Below, in pieces: positions 1 through 6,160 of a stretch of DNA of 10,358 bases; positions within the stretch are counted from its first letter, which is position 1; every line of letters starts with the position of its first letter. The position numbers and the translations under genes are program-made. The notes under the pieces were generated by a model, which did not search any database, had not been told where the DNA came from, and saw nothing but the letters and a program-made list of their open reading frames with translations. The stretch is from assembly GCA_041744735.1 (NCBI GenBank), contig JBGTKH010000330.1:1-10358 (forward strand). The letters are read 5' to 3'. This stretch comes from JBGTKH01 sp041744735 (GTDB lineage: Bacteria > Planctomycetota > Planctomycetia > Pirellulales > Pirellulaceae).

Positions 1-1
1 G

Positions 2-745
2 CCGCCGGCGGCTAGCGCCGTCGGCTCACATTGGACGGATGTCCCTGCCGATATCGCTGCATTGATCGATCAGGCAAAACAGCTTCTCCACGAAGCCCTC
101 GACCGCTGGCACAACCTGCGCGATCCGGTACCGACGGAAGACAACAACTTCAAGCTCGACGGCAAAGAGTACAACTACCGCGCTGCCGAGACGCATCAAG
201 TGCTGGTTCAACTCGAACGCGGTATACTGACGCGATATCCGCTCAAACGGACAAACGAAGCAGAACATGAATCCGAGGAAGACGACGCAATGACATCAAC
301 GACGCGTGATCAGGTGTTCGTCAGCTCCAGCCATCCGGACAAGGCTTGGCTGGAGAAGCTGCAAAAACATTTGAAGCCGTACGTGCGAAATGCCACGCTT
401 TCCGTTTGGGATGACACGCAGATTGGAACGGGCAAAAAGTGGAAGGACGAAATTCGCAAGGCGTTGGCCTCGGCGAAGGTGGCCGTGCTGTTGGTCAGCC
501 CGGATTTCCTGTCCTCCGATTTCATCGCCGAACACGAATTGCCGCCGCTGTTGCAAGCCGCGGAAAAGGAAGGCCTGACGATCGTTTGGGTGCCCGTGAG
601 CGCGAGTTCGTACACCGAAACGGAAATCGCAGATTACCAAGCAGCGCATGCCCCGTCGCAGCCGCTGGATACGCTCACGCCAGCGGAACAGAACAAAGCT
701 CTCGTCGAAATCTGCAAAAAGATCAAGGCTGTCGTAAACCCTTAA
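2..745 (+). CDS. TIR-domain protein, 5' end outside the window
   Basis: The last ~145 codons form a bacterial TIR domain (TIR_2-like). A beta strand reads DQVFVSSSHPDK, a BB-loop-like stretch reads VWDDTQIGTGKKW, and a helix carries SPDFLSSDFIAEHELPPLL. The Glu encoded at 536-538 sits where the catalytic Glu of NAD-cleaving TIR domains usually lies. TIR domains of this kind hydrolyse NAD+ or make cyclic ADP-ribose signals in antiphage defence, or act as protein-interaction modules; which applies here is unknown. The reading frame is open to the left edge, so the true start is probably upstream. TTG at 62 is only the first candidate start. ATG at 290 is a second candidate, preceded by a GAGGAA Shine-Dalgarno, and would give a TIR-only protein of ~151 aa. 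The ~95 codons before the TIR domain look coding (charged, ending in an acidic linker) but I do not recognise them. No effector partner is visible inside the window. Confidence 0.85.
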   Translation, partial: PPAASAVGSHWTDVPADIAALIDQAKQLLHEALDRWHNLRDPVPTEDNNFKLDGKEYNYRAAETHQVLVQLERGILTRYPLKRTNEAEHESEEDDAMTSTTRDQVFVSSSHPDKAWLEKLQKHLKPYVRNATLSVWDDTQIGTGKKWKDEIRKALASAKVAVLLVSPDFLSSDFIAEHELPPLLQAAEKEGLTIVWVPVSASSYTETEIADYQAAHAPSQPLDTLTPAEQNKALVEICKKIKAVVNP

Positions 746-764
746 CCGGCTCGTCGCATCCAGC

Positions 765-782
765 CTCGCCGAGCGCGGCGAG
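765..782 (+). terminator. Possible terminator hairpin after the TIR gene
   Basis: A perfect 7-bp stem CTCCGCG-type palindrome (CTCGCCG, loop AGCG, CGGCGAG) starts 19 nt after the TIR stop codon, in the short gap between this gene and the convergent toxin remnant. There is no T-run after it (CTTAATG follows), so intrinsic termination is uncertain. Confidence 0.35.
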
Positions 783-816
783 CTTAATGATGCAGACGCG
801 TGAGGAGTCCTTGCGT

Positions 817-1024
817 TCAGGGCAGATAGATTCGGCCCGTTCCTTGGTACCTGTCAATGTCTAAGAGTCGTTCGAGTAATTGTTCCGCCACCACTTCCGC
901 GTAGCTCCGGTCTCGCAGAATGCGTTCGGGATTGGCCAAGGTGAGGACCGGCAAACTGCTGGGTGTGGTCTGCTGCTGAATTGTGGCTTCCAGAGAAGTT
1001 ATTGTCCGCCAAGATGCCCAGCAC
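817..1024 (-). pseudogene. Decayed DUF5615/PIN-like toxin (internal deletion and frameshift)
   Basis: Reading from GTG at 1024 gives VLGILADNNFS, the typical opening of the small PIN-like (DUF5615-type) proteins that follow DUF433 antitoxins. A GGAG Shine-Dalgarno lies 7 nt upstream, and the start overlaps the DUF433 gene by 26 nt, as expected of a coupled pair. About 11 codons in, the homology jumps frame. From 993 to 817 a different frame encodes LEATIQQQTTPSSLPVLTLA, then ANPERILRDRSYAEVVAEQ, and ends GTGRIYLP followed by TGA. This is the usual C-terminal 58 residues of the family, finishing at the expected residue. From remembered family members, roughly 70-80 central residues are missing, including most of the acidic PIN core. 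The GTG frame itself runs out of homology and stops at 854. I infer a toxin inactivated by internal deletion; a reading error could explain a frameshift but not the missing middle. Confidence 0.75.
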
Positions 1025-1340
1025 CTTCCGGCTCCCGTTGTTGAATCTCGGCCAACTTTTGCTGCAGCCGATCGCGCGACGCTCGGAACTTTTCGAGCAA
1101 CTCCGGCGGGTTGCCTTTTTGAATTCTGGCCATGATCTCCTGAAAGTCGGCCTCGACATCGGCGCGGTGGCCGTCGATGTAATCCATGGCGGCCTGAACC
1201 TGCTGCGAAGACAAGCGAAACAGGCCCGCGATCGCCGTTGCGTGCCAGCCCGACTGGAGGTATTCGAAGACATCGTAAACTGTGATGCGCGCGCCTTCAA
1301 TTTCAGGCCCTCGGCCTCGATCGTGAATTCGCGCTTGCAT
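999..1340 (-). CDS. DUF433 antitoxin-like DNA-binding protein
   Basis: This 113-aa protein starts MQARIHDRGRGPEIEGARIT. Residues ~14-60 are a DUF433 domain: the segment ITVYDVFEYLQSG, a Trp-His turn, then LSSQQVQAAMDYIDGHRADV. This is the winged-helix-like unit found in antitoxins paired with PIN-fold toxins (the VapB45 group is a studied example). The remaining half is a charged, probably helical tail (PPELLEKFRASRDRLQQKLA) that would normally bind the toxin. ATG at 1340 is chosen because AGGAG lies 8 nt upstream and the family starts here; an open frame continues up to 1595 but encodes an unrelated sugar-kinase fragment. The gene overlaps the start of the decayed toxin by 26 nt. With the toxin broken, it is now an orphan antitoxin that may still autoregulate its own promoter. 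Confidence 0.85.
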   Translation of the reverse strand: MQARIHDRGRGPEIEGARITVYDVFEYLQSGWHATAIAGLFRLSSQQVQAAMDYIDGHRADVEADFQEIMARIQKGNPPELLEKFRASRDRLQQKLAEIQQREPEGAGHLGGQ

Positions 1341-1380
1341 GTCGTTCGCTCCTGAAGGTACGACCGATCTCCTTTTGGCA

Positions 1381-1389
1381 ATTATAGCA
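1381..1389 (-). promoter_or_regulatory. Extended -10 promoter of the DUF433 gene
   Basis: On the minus strand the sequence reads TGCTATAAT, a perfect sigma-70-type -10 hexamer with the TGn extension. It lies ~41 nt upstream of the DUF433 ATG, leaving a leader of ~33 nt that contains two purine-rich stretches (AAAAGGAG and the AGGAG used as Shine-Dalgarno). No good -35 is seen at 16-18 nt spacing; TTGTCA is present but only 11 nt away. The promoter sits at the border with the FGGY-kinase fragment, so the module carries its own transcription start. Confidence 0.55.
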
Positions 1390-1427
1390 ACTCGATTTGA
1401 CAAGCGGAGCCTGAGAACGAAACACTG

Positions 1428-1622
1428 ACGTCGTTCGACGCAACTGGCCAAGATCGCATTTTCTCGCAGGCCGTTGACGGCACAGGACAGGTGAGTCAGC
1501 GGTTTGCCGATGGCGTTCTGGATCAGGCCGTAGCCGGCATGAAACACATTGGCCATGCCTTCCAGCAGCGAGCGGATCATGTGAGCCGGCGTCATGTTCT
1601 CGGAGGACGCGCCGGTCCAGCG
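1428..1622 (-). pseudogene. Fragment of an FGGY-family sugar kinase, C-terminal domain
   Basis: Minus-strand frame with RWTGASSENMTPAHMIRSLL, EGMANVFHAGYGLIQ and AVNGLRENAILASCVERR. The pattern Asn-x-Thr-Pro-x-His, then a Leu-Glu-Gly-Met-Ala helix, then Asn-Gly-Leu-Arg-Glu-Asn matches the second domain of FGGY carbohydrate kinases, particularly those annotated as sedoheptulokinase-like, where the last motif is the Gly-Asn-Gly adenosine-loop region (here Val-Asn-Gly). Nothing on either side continues the kinase: upstream the frame turns non-homologous by ~1623, and downstream after the Glu-Arg-Arg it degenerates before the DUF433 promoter. I therefore read it as a leftover of a gene interrupted or replaced by the toxin-antitoxin module. 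The family assignment rests on motif memory only. Confidence 0.5.
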
Positions 1623-1691
1623 TGAACGTGGGCATTGATTCTCCGGGGATGTAGGTGTAACGTACAGGAAGCCTCACTAAAAGGGACCGCC

Positions 1692-2450
1692 ATGTCCTCG
1701 CCATTTCCTGGGATGAATCCGTACTTGGAGCAAGAGACGGTCTGGCACGATTTCCATGAAAGCTTTATGCCGGTGGCACGGGAACTACTCACGGCAGAAG
1801 TCCGCCCACATTACATCGTGAAGATCGACGAGCACGTTTACATTCACGAACTTCCCGATGAGCCGCGGACGTTCATGGGACGTGGCGACGTGACTGTGGC
1901 CCAGCGAGATGAGCGATCCGTAGCAGCGTCCGCCGCCACGCTTCAAGCTCCGTCGCGCGTGCGGCTGCCGGCGGTGGACCTGGAGCACTTGTCGTTTTTG
2001 GAGATTCGCGATCGCCAGAACATGCGTATCGTGACCGTCATCGAACTGCTTAGTCCTTCCAATAAACAGCCCGGACCTGATCGCGAGCAGTACGTCGCCA
2101 AGCGTTCTCAGTTGCTGCACAGTGCCGCCCACTTTGTCGAGATCGACTTGCTGCGAGGCGGGCCGCGGATGCCGATGGAGCACCTGAAGCCGTGCGATTA
2201 CTACGCGCTGGTGAGCCGCGTGGACGAGCGCCCCCAGGCCGGCGTGTGGCCGATGCAGATAGCTGATCCGTTGCCGATCGTTCCCATCCCGCTCGTGGCT
2301 CCGCACCCCGATGCCAAGCTCAATTTGAAGGCGGTCCTAGATCGAGTGTATGACGCCGCCGGTTACGAGGACTATATCTATCTTGGAGAACCCCGTCCAC
2401 CGTTGACCGCGGAACAGAATCATTGGGCTCGGCAATTCGTTCCGAGCTAA
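1692..2450 (+). CDS. DUF4058 family protein
   Basis: A 252-aa protein beginning MSSPFPGMNPYLEQETVWHD, the hallmark N-terminus of DUF4058 proteins (Ser-Pro-Phe-Pro-Gly-Met-x-Pro-Tyr-Leu-Glu, followed by a Trp and Phe-His). Other family signatures are VTVIELLSPSNK near residue 120, with Glu, Ser-Pro and Lys in a strand-turn, then VEIDLLRGG and CDYYALVSR. The ending, YEDYIYLGEPRPPLTAE followed by a Trp-Ala motif, is also typical. Length is in the family range. The Glu/Lys/Glu-Ile-Asp arrangement recalls PD-(D/E)xK-like folds, but the function is not established as far as I know, and the protein appears cytosolic (no signal peptide or TM segment). ATG at 1692 is chosen over an in-frame start at 1635 because the family begins here and AAAAGGGA precedes it. 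DUF4058 genes are frequent, often multicopy, in cyanobacteria, Chloroflexi and planctomycetes. Confidence 0.85.
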   Translation: MSSPFPGMNPYLEQETVWHDFHESFMPVARELLTAEVRPHYIVKIDEHVYIHELPDEPRTFMGRGDVTVAQRDERSVAASAATLQAPSRVRLPAVDLEHLSFLEIRDRQNMRIVTVIELLSPSNKQPGPDREQYVAKRSQLLHSAAHFVEIDLLRGGPRMPMEHLKPCDYYALVSRVDERPQAGVWPMQIADPLPIVPIPLVAPHPDAKLNLKAVLDRVYDAAGYEDYIYLGEPRPPLTAEQNHWARQFVPS

Positions 2451-2508
2451 CCCTAGGCCGCCGCGGAACTCCAGCGGAAAGCCGACGTTTCCATAGCCTT
2501 TGACGCGA

Positions 2509-2607
2509 GGCATTCCCTTCGATCACACCAGCATCATCCGCACTCTATTCGAGCAATTGGATCTCGACAACGACGGCCGGAACTACCTGACCGCTCGCGA
2601 CCAATGC
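2509..2607 (+). pseudogene. Possible phosphoesterase/phospholipase C-like C-terminal fragment
   Basis: A short open stretch encodes GIPFDHTSIIRTLFEQLDLD and then NYLTARDQC. Phe-Asp-His-Thr-Ser-Ile-hydrophobic followed some 20 residues later by Leu-Thr-x-Arg-Asp is the pattern at the C-terminal end of the phosphoesterase (PF04185, phospholipase C/acid phosphatase) catalytic domain. Upstream the frame hits TAG at 2494; downstream it loses similarity and stops at 2640. There is no credible start or ribosome site. The match is one short motif, so the assignment is tentative. Confidence 0.35.
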
Positions 2608-2759
2608 CGCTTTTCGAGTTCCTTCCGCTTGGCGGCGTGATCGGGTAGGCTGGCGAAGTTCAGTTGATGAGCGGCGAGCTTGTGATTCAACTGGGCGGCG
2701 ACTTCGGCCGCTCGATGTTCGGTGAGGATTCCGTGTGGATTGTCGTTTAGATGGACCAC
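2583..2759 (-). pseudogene. C-terminal remnant of an unidentified gene
   Basis: The minus strand encodes 58 residues from GTG at 2759: VVHLNDNPHGILTEHRAAEV, then AAQLNHKLAAHQLNFASLPD, then HAAKRKELEKRHWSRAVR and TAG. The composition (helical, charged, few rare residues) looks like real protein, unlike the surrounding frames. In-frame TGA lies just upstream and no Shine-Dalgarno is at a sensible distance, so I read it as the end of a lost gene rather than an intact small gene. I do not recognise the family. It overlaps the tail of the forward remnant, so one of the two boundaries must fall near 2605. Confidence 0.3.
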
Positions 2760-2814
2760 TCGTCCTCTATTTCAGAGACATGCTATGACAAAAGAAACCA
2801 AGGGAACGCGTAAC

Positions 2815-4434
2815 ATGCGTCGAGAATTCCGCTATCGATTTGCAGCACGTTCTGTAATTTCAATTTTGTCCTTCGTCTTCGCTCTGTTGTTAGCTGGACC
2901 GGTTTCGTTGTCCGCCGCTGAGCGTCCCAACGTGGTGATCATTTACGGCGATGACGTGGGATTTGGGGACCTTGGTGTGAATGGGGCGACGATGATCCCT
3001 ACGCCCAATCTCGACCGGCTTGCGGCAGAGGGACTGAACTTTACCGATGGGCACTGTCCCGCCTCCACTTGCTCCGCCTCGCGCTATGCCATGCTCACCG
3101 GCATCCTGGCGCATCGCAAGAACATCCGCGTGCTGGGGCCGACTTCGCCGATGCCAATCACGGCGGACGATTACACGCTGCCGAAAGTTTTTAAGGATGC
3201 AGGCTACGCCACCGCCGTGGTCGGCAAGTGGCACCTTGGTCTTGGAACGCCTGGCGTTCCGACCGATTGGAATGGGGCTGTTAAACCTGGGCCGCTGGAG
3301 ATCGGTTTCGACTACTGCTTTCTGCTTCCCAACACGAACGACCGTGTTCCGTGCGTCTATCTGGAAAATCATCGTGTCGTCAATCTAAATCCTGAAGATC
3401 CAATCTTCCTTGAGAAGAAGAACGACCCTCGCTCGACGGAATACCCCAACGGCCGCAAGAACCCAGAGGCCATGACCTACTACAAGAGTTCCCACGGGCA
3501 CAACGAGACCGTGATCAACGGGATCGGCCGCATCGGCACCATGTTTGGCGGCAAGTCCGCTCTCTGGAACGACGAAACGATGGCCGATGAGTTCATCGGC
3601 CGCACGCGGAAATGGCTGGACGCTCACATGAAAGAGAAGCCCAAGCAGCCGTTCTTTCTCTACTTCTCCTCGCAAGACATCCACGTCCCCCGCACTCCGC
3701 ATCCTCGCTTTCACGGCAAGAGCGAACTGAGCTACCGCGGCGATGCCATGGTTCAGCTCGACTGGTCCGCGGGCGAGGTCATGAAGATGCTCGACGAACT
3801 CGGGCTGACTGAAAACACCATCGTCATCTTCTCCTCAGACAACGGTCCCGTGTACGACGACGGCTATGACGACGGCACGACCGTGCACACCGCGACGCAG
3901 GAAGTCGATTGCGGTCACGACGGCTCCGGTCCGTATCGCGGCGGAAAGTATCAAATCTATGAAGGTGGCACGCGAGTCCCGTTGATTGTCAGGTGGCCGA
4001 GCAGAATCAAAACCGGCACTTCCAAGGCGCTCGTCACACACACCGACTTTATCGCGTCCTTTGCGAGTCTCCTGGGCATGACGCTTCCAGAAGGCGCCGC
4101 GCCCGACAGCCAGAACGGTATGGCGGCACTTCTCGGCGAGGACCTACAAGGCAACTCGTACATCATCGAAGAAGCCAGTGGCTACGCCCTTCGCGCCGGC
4201 GACTGGAAACTCGTTCGCAATTCTGCCCAGTCGAACGAAGGCAACGAGGGCTCCAAAAATGACGCTGCAGCCGGTTCGCGGTACGAACTCTACAACCTTT
4301 CCGACGACATCGGCGAACAAACCGACGTCGCGAAACAGCAACCCGGAAAGGTCGCAGAACTCAGCCCTATTCTGGAAAGAATTGTGCAGGGAGCTGGCGC
4401 TCGCGAGACGTTCCAATCCGTCCAGAATCAGTAA
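2815..4434 (+). CDS. Secreted type I sulfatase (alkaline phosphatase superfamily)
   Basis: A 539-aa precursor. Residues 1-~35 are a Sec signal peptide: basic MRREFRYRFAAR, hydrophobic SVISILSFVFALLLAG, cleavage near SLSAAERP. The catalytic domain follows: Asp46-Asp47 in IIYGDDVGFGDLG bind the metal; Cys86 in STCSASRYAMLTG is the residue converted to formylglycine; Lys138 and His140 lie in VVGKWHLG; Asp342-Asn343 in FSSDNGP complete the metal site; a smaller C-terminal domain ends ELYNLSDDIGEQTDV. The core motif is C-S-A-S-R, with Ala in place of the common Pro, allowed by the broad consensus. Such enzymes cleave sulfate esters from polysaccharides in the periplasm or outside the cell; the substrate cannot be told. 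ATG at 2815 is preferred because AGGGAA lies 8 nt upstream and it gives a normal signal peptide; ATG 2785 and GTG 2722 are in frame with poorer context. No maturase or polysaccharide-lyase gene is adjacent. Confidence 0.93.
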   Translation: MRREFRYRFAARSVISILSFVFALLLAGPVSLSAAERPNVVIIYGDDVGFGDLGVNGATMIPTPNLDRLAAEGLNFTDGHCPASTCSASRYAMLTGILAHRKNIRVLGPTSPMPITADDYTLPKVFKDAGYATAVVGKWHLGLGTPGVPTDWNGAVKPGPLEIGFDYCFLLPNTNDRVPCVYLENHRVVNLNPEDPIFLEKKNDPRSTEYPNGRKNPEAMTYYKSSHGHNETVINGIGRIGTMFGGKSALWNDETMADEFIGRTRKWLDAHMKEKPKQPFFLYFSSQDIHVPRTPHPRFHGKSELSYRGDAMVQLDWSAGEVMKMLDELGLTENTIVIFSSDNGPVYDDGYDDGTTVHTATQEVDCGHDGSGPYRGGKYQIYEGGTRVPLIVRWPSRIKTGTSKALVTHTDFIASFASLLGMTLPEGAAPDSQNGMAALLGEDLQGNSYIIEEASGYALRAGDWKLVRNSAQSNEGNEGSKNDAAAGSRYELYNLSDDIGEQTDVAKQQPGKVAELSPILERIVQGAGARETFQSVQNQ

Positions 4435-4549
4435 GGCAAGTCCGGCTTATTAATTTACTCGTAGCCGAAGTCGCCAGACTTTGGAGGATCGGCCAAACTC
4501 TGGCGAGTTCGGCTACGCTGATTGGTACGTCCTTTTCCGGGACTTGCCT
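4434..4549. repeat. Nested palindromic element (MITE/REP-like) at the sulfatase stop codon
   Basis: Two inverted repeats are nested. The outer pair is AGGCAAGTCC at 4434-4443 and its exact complement at 4540-4549. The inner pair is a 24-bp stem, 4461-4484 (starting GTAGCCGAAGTCGCCAGA) with 4493-4516, having two mismatches and an 8-nt loop AGGATCGG. The last base of the sulfatase stop codon is the first base of the element. No T-run follows either stem. The GTAGCCGAA...TCGCCAGA core resembles repeats I associate with Pirellula-type genomes; copy number needs a genome search. Confidence 0.75.
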
Positions 4550-4926
4550 AACGACTCGACTCCTGATCCGGGATCTGCACAAATCAGGAGCGTTGGTTGA
4601 AGCGCAATCATCGCATCTGGCCGAAACTCGCCTCGCCGGAAGACCGCCTTAAAACCTGCTTTTGATCGACGTAACCTGTTGACAGCATAGGCGCCTAGCT
4701 CGACAGGCCCCTAGCCGGATTGAATCCGCCGCGGGGACTATTACACAACTATTACAAACCCGGAACACTGCTGTAACTGAGTTCGTGCCGATAGGGCTTA
4801 CAATTCCGTGTTCGATGACTGAACCAGCGGCGGCTGACAGCGACACATGGTCGCCATCCGTCGCCGGAACATTGACACGCTACACCGGCCCCGCGCCGGT
4901 GAAAACAACCCAGGAGAGCACGGCTC
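4550..4926. other. Long gene-free leader upstream of the desaturase
   Basis: No coding frame is convincing in these ~380 bp. Visible structures: CTCCTGAT at 4560-4567 pairing with ATCAGGAG at 4583-4590; a small perfect palindrome CGGATTGAATCCG at 4716-4728; and a hairpin CACCGGC/GCCGGTG (4883-4901, 5-nt loop) just upstream of the Shine-Dalgarno AGGAG at 4912-4916. Promoter-like hexamers (TTGACA near 4679 and 4873) lack a matching -10, so I call no promoter. The length and the hairpin next to the ribosome site leave room for regulation of the desaturase. Confidence 0.45.
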
Positions 4927-6072
4927 ATGGCTACCGTAACCAGAGACATCTTGATTGACAAACGGCCGGTTTCGCGGCTATCGACGTTGACGCCGCTCGT
5001 ACCACACGTGACGGAGGATACACCTCTGGCGATCGTCGACGTGGCGGCTTCCCACAAGCACGTCGAAGTCAAGCACAGCAGCCCGCCGAAAACCCGCCGC
5101 GAACGCTTGATGCCCGACGGGATCAATTGGCCGATCATGGGCTGGATCGCGGTGTTGCACTTGGGGGCGTTGGCCGCACCGTTTACCTTTAGCTGGCAAG
5201 GGCTGGTGCTGGTGTTCGCGTTGCACTGGTTGACCGGCGGCATCGGCATCTGTCTGGGCTATCACCGGCTGTTCACTCACAGCAGCTTTTCGACGTACAA
5301 GCCGGTGCGATGGCTGATCGCGTGGATTGGCGGCTTGGCGGGCGAAGGCGGAGTGATCGACTGGGTGTCCAACCACCGCAAGCATCACGCGCTGAGCGAT
5401 CAAGAGGGCGACCCGCACTCGCCTCATGACGGTCCCTGGTGGAGCCACATGTTCTGGTTCGCGCGAAAGCTGACACCGGAAATCTACAACGCACACATCA
5501 ACCGCTGGGTGCCCGATCTGCTGAAGGACCCCGTGCTGCGATTTCTGGGTCATACGTTTTTGCTGTGGCACTTTGTGATCGGCAGCGTGTTGTTCGGCGC
5601 GGGCTATCTGGCCGGCGGCATGTACATGGGCTGGTCGTTTTTGGTGTGGGGCCTGTTTGTGCGGTTGGTGTTGGTGCTGCACTCGACGTGGTTCGTCAAC
5701 TCGGCCAGTCACATGTGGGGCTACATCAACTACAAAACCACCGACGACAGCCGCAATAACTGGTGGGTCGCCCTAATCACCTACGGCGAAGGCTGGCACA
5801 ACAATCATCACGCCTATCCGCGCATGGCCAATCACGGTCATAAGTGGTGGGAATTCGACATGACGTTCCGGACGATCCGCCTGATGCAGCGATTGGGCTT
5901 GGCCTGGGACGTGGTGGACTACAAACGCAAGCCACAATCCTCGCCGGCAGGAATCGAAAGTTCTTCGCCAGCCCGTCGCAGTCGGCAGCCCGAAGATGGC
6001 CGCACCGAGCGAGCGTCGCAGCTTCGCAAGGGGCGCGATGCCGCACGGGTTGCTCCCAGCCACACGTTGTAA
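4927..6072 (+). CDS. Membrane acyl-CoA/fatty-acid desaturase (delta-9 type)
   Basis: A 381-aa integral membrane di-iron desaturase that would insert a double bond into acyl chains and so control membrane fluidity. All three histidine boxes are present: HRLFTH (residues 113-118), HRKHH (150-154) and HNNHH (291-295), with the typical TWFVNSASHMWG between TM segments and GEGWHNNHHAYP before the last box. Hydrophobic pairs at ~68-110 and ~205-255 fit the four-TM layout. The first ~60 residues are a non-conserved soluble extension. The C-terminal ~45 residues after DVVDYKRKP (Ser/Arg/Ala-rich, SSPARRSRQPEDGRTERAS) go beyond where the family normally ends and may be read-through into intergenic sequence. 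ATG 4927 has AGGAG 10 nt upstream. The gene is convergent with the response regulator downstream. The electron donor (ferredoxin or cytochrome b5-like) is not in the window. Confidence 0.92.
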   Translation: MATVTRDILIDKRPVSRLSTLTPLVPHVTEDTPLAIVDVAASHKHVEVKHSSPPKTRRERLMPDGINWPIMGWIAVLHLGALAAPFTFSWQGLVLVFALHWLTGGIGICLGYHRLFTHSSFSTYKPVRWLIAWIGGLAGEGGVIDWVSNHRKHHALSDQEGDPHSPHDGPWWSHMFWFARKLTPEIYNAHINRWVPDLLKDPVLRFLGHTFLLWHFVIGSVLFGAGYLAGGMYMGWSFLVWGLFVRLVLVLHSTWFVNSASHMWGYINYKTTDDSRNNWWVALITYGEGWHNNHHAYPRMANHGHKWWEFDMTFRTIRLMQRLGLAWDVVDYKRKPQSSPAGIESSSPARRSRQPEDGRTERASQLRKGRDAARVAPSHTL

Positions 6073-6112
6073 CCACTGCCGTTTCAGGATGGCTGTCTGA
6101 ACGCGAATCGCT

Positions 6113-6152
6113 CCCTGCGACGTATTCAAGGGTAACAGCGTTCGTTGCAGGG
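6113..6152. terminator. Possible bidirectional terminator between convergent genes
   Basis: In the 88-bp gap between the desaturase (+) and the response regulator (-), CCCTGCGACG (6113-6122) can pair with CGTTGCAGGG (6143-6152), 9 of 10 bases, around a 20-nt loop. There is no clear T-run on either strand, so the role is inferred from position only. Confidence 0.25.
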
Positions 6153-6160
6153 CGAGACTT

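Larger units (their letters stand above)
2451..2784. other. Intergenic stretch with two gene remnants
   Basis: The ~330 bp between the DUF4058 gene and the sulfatase has no intact gene. It begins with CCCTAGGCCGCCGCGGAACT, in which CCGC and GCGG can pair around a 9-nt loop. It then holds a short forward remnant (2509-2607) and a reverse remnant (2583-2759), listed separately. I see no convincing promoter for the sulfatase here. Confidence 0.5.

Noticed and set aside
854..1381. Minus-strand frame of 175 codons
   Set aside because: Only codons near 1024-991 match the toxin N-terminus; the rest is an off-frame reading of the DUF433 gene and of the toxin tail.
1303..1704. Minus-strand frame of 133 codons
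   Set aside because: Off-frame reading of the FGGY-kinase fragment and DUF433 leader, Arg-rich, with no family motif.
4679..4720. TTGACA in the desaturase leader as a -35 element
   Set aside because: No acceptable -10 hexamer occurs at 15-19 bp spacing.
4978..5712. Minus-strand frame of 244 codons opposite the desaturase
   Set aside because: His/Gln/Arg-rich shadow of the desaturase, which has all three histidine boxes on the plus strand.
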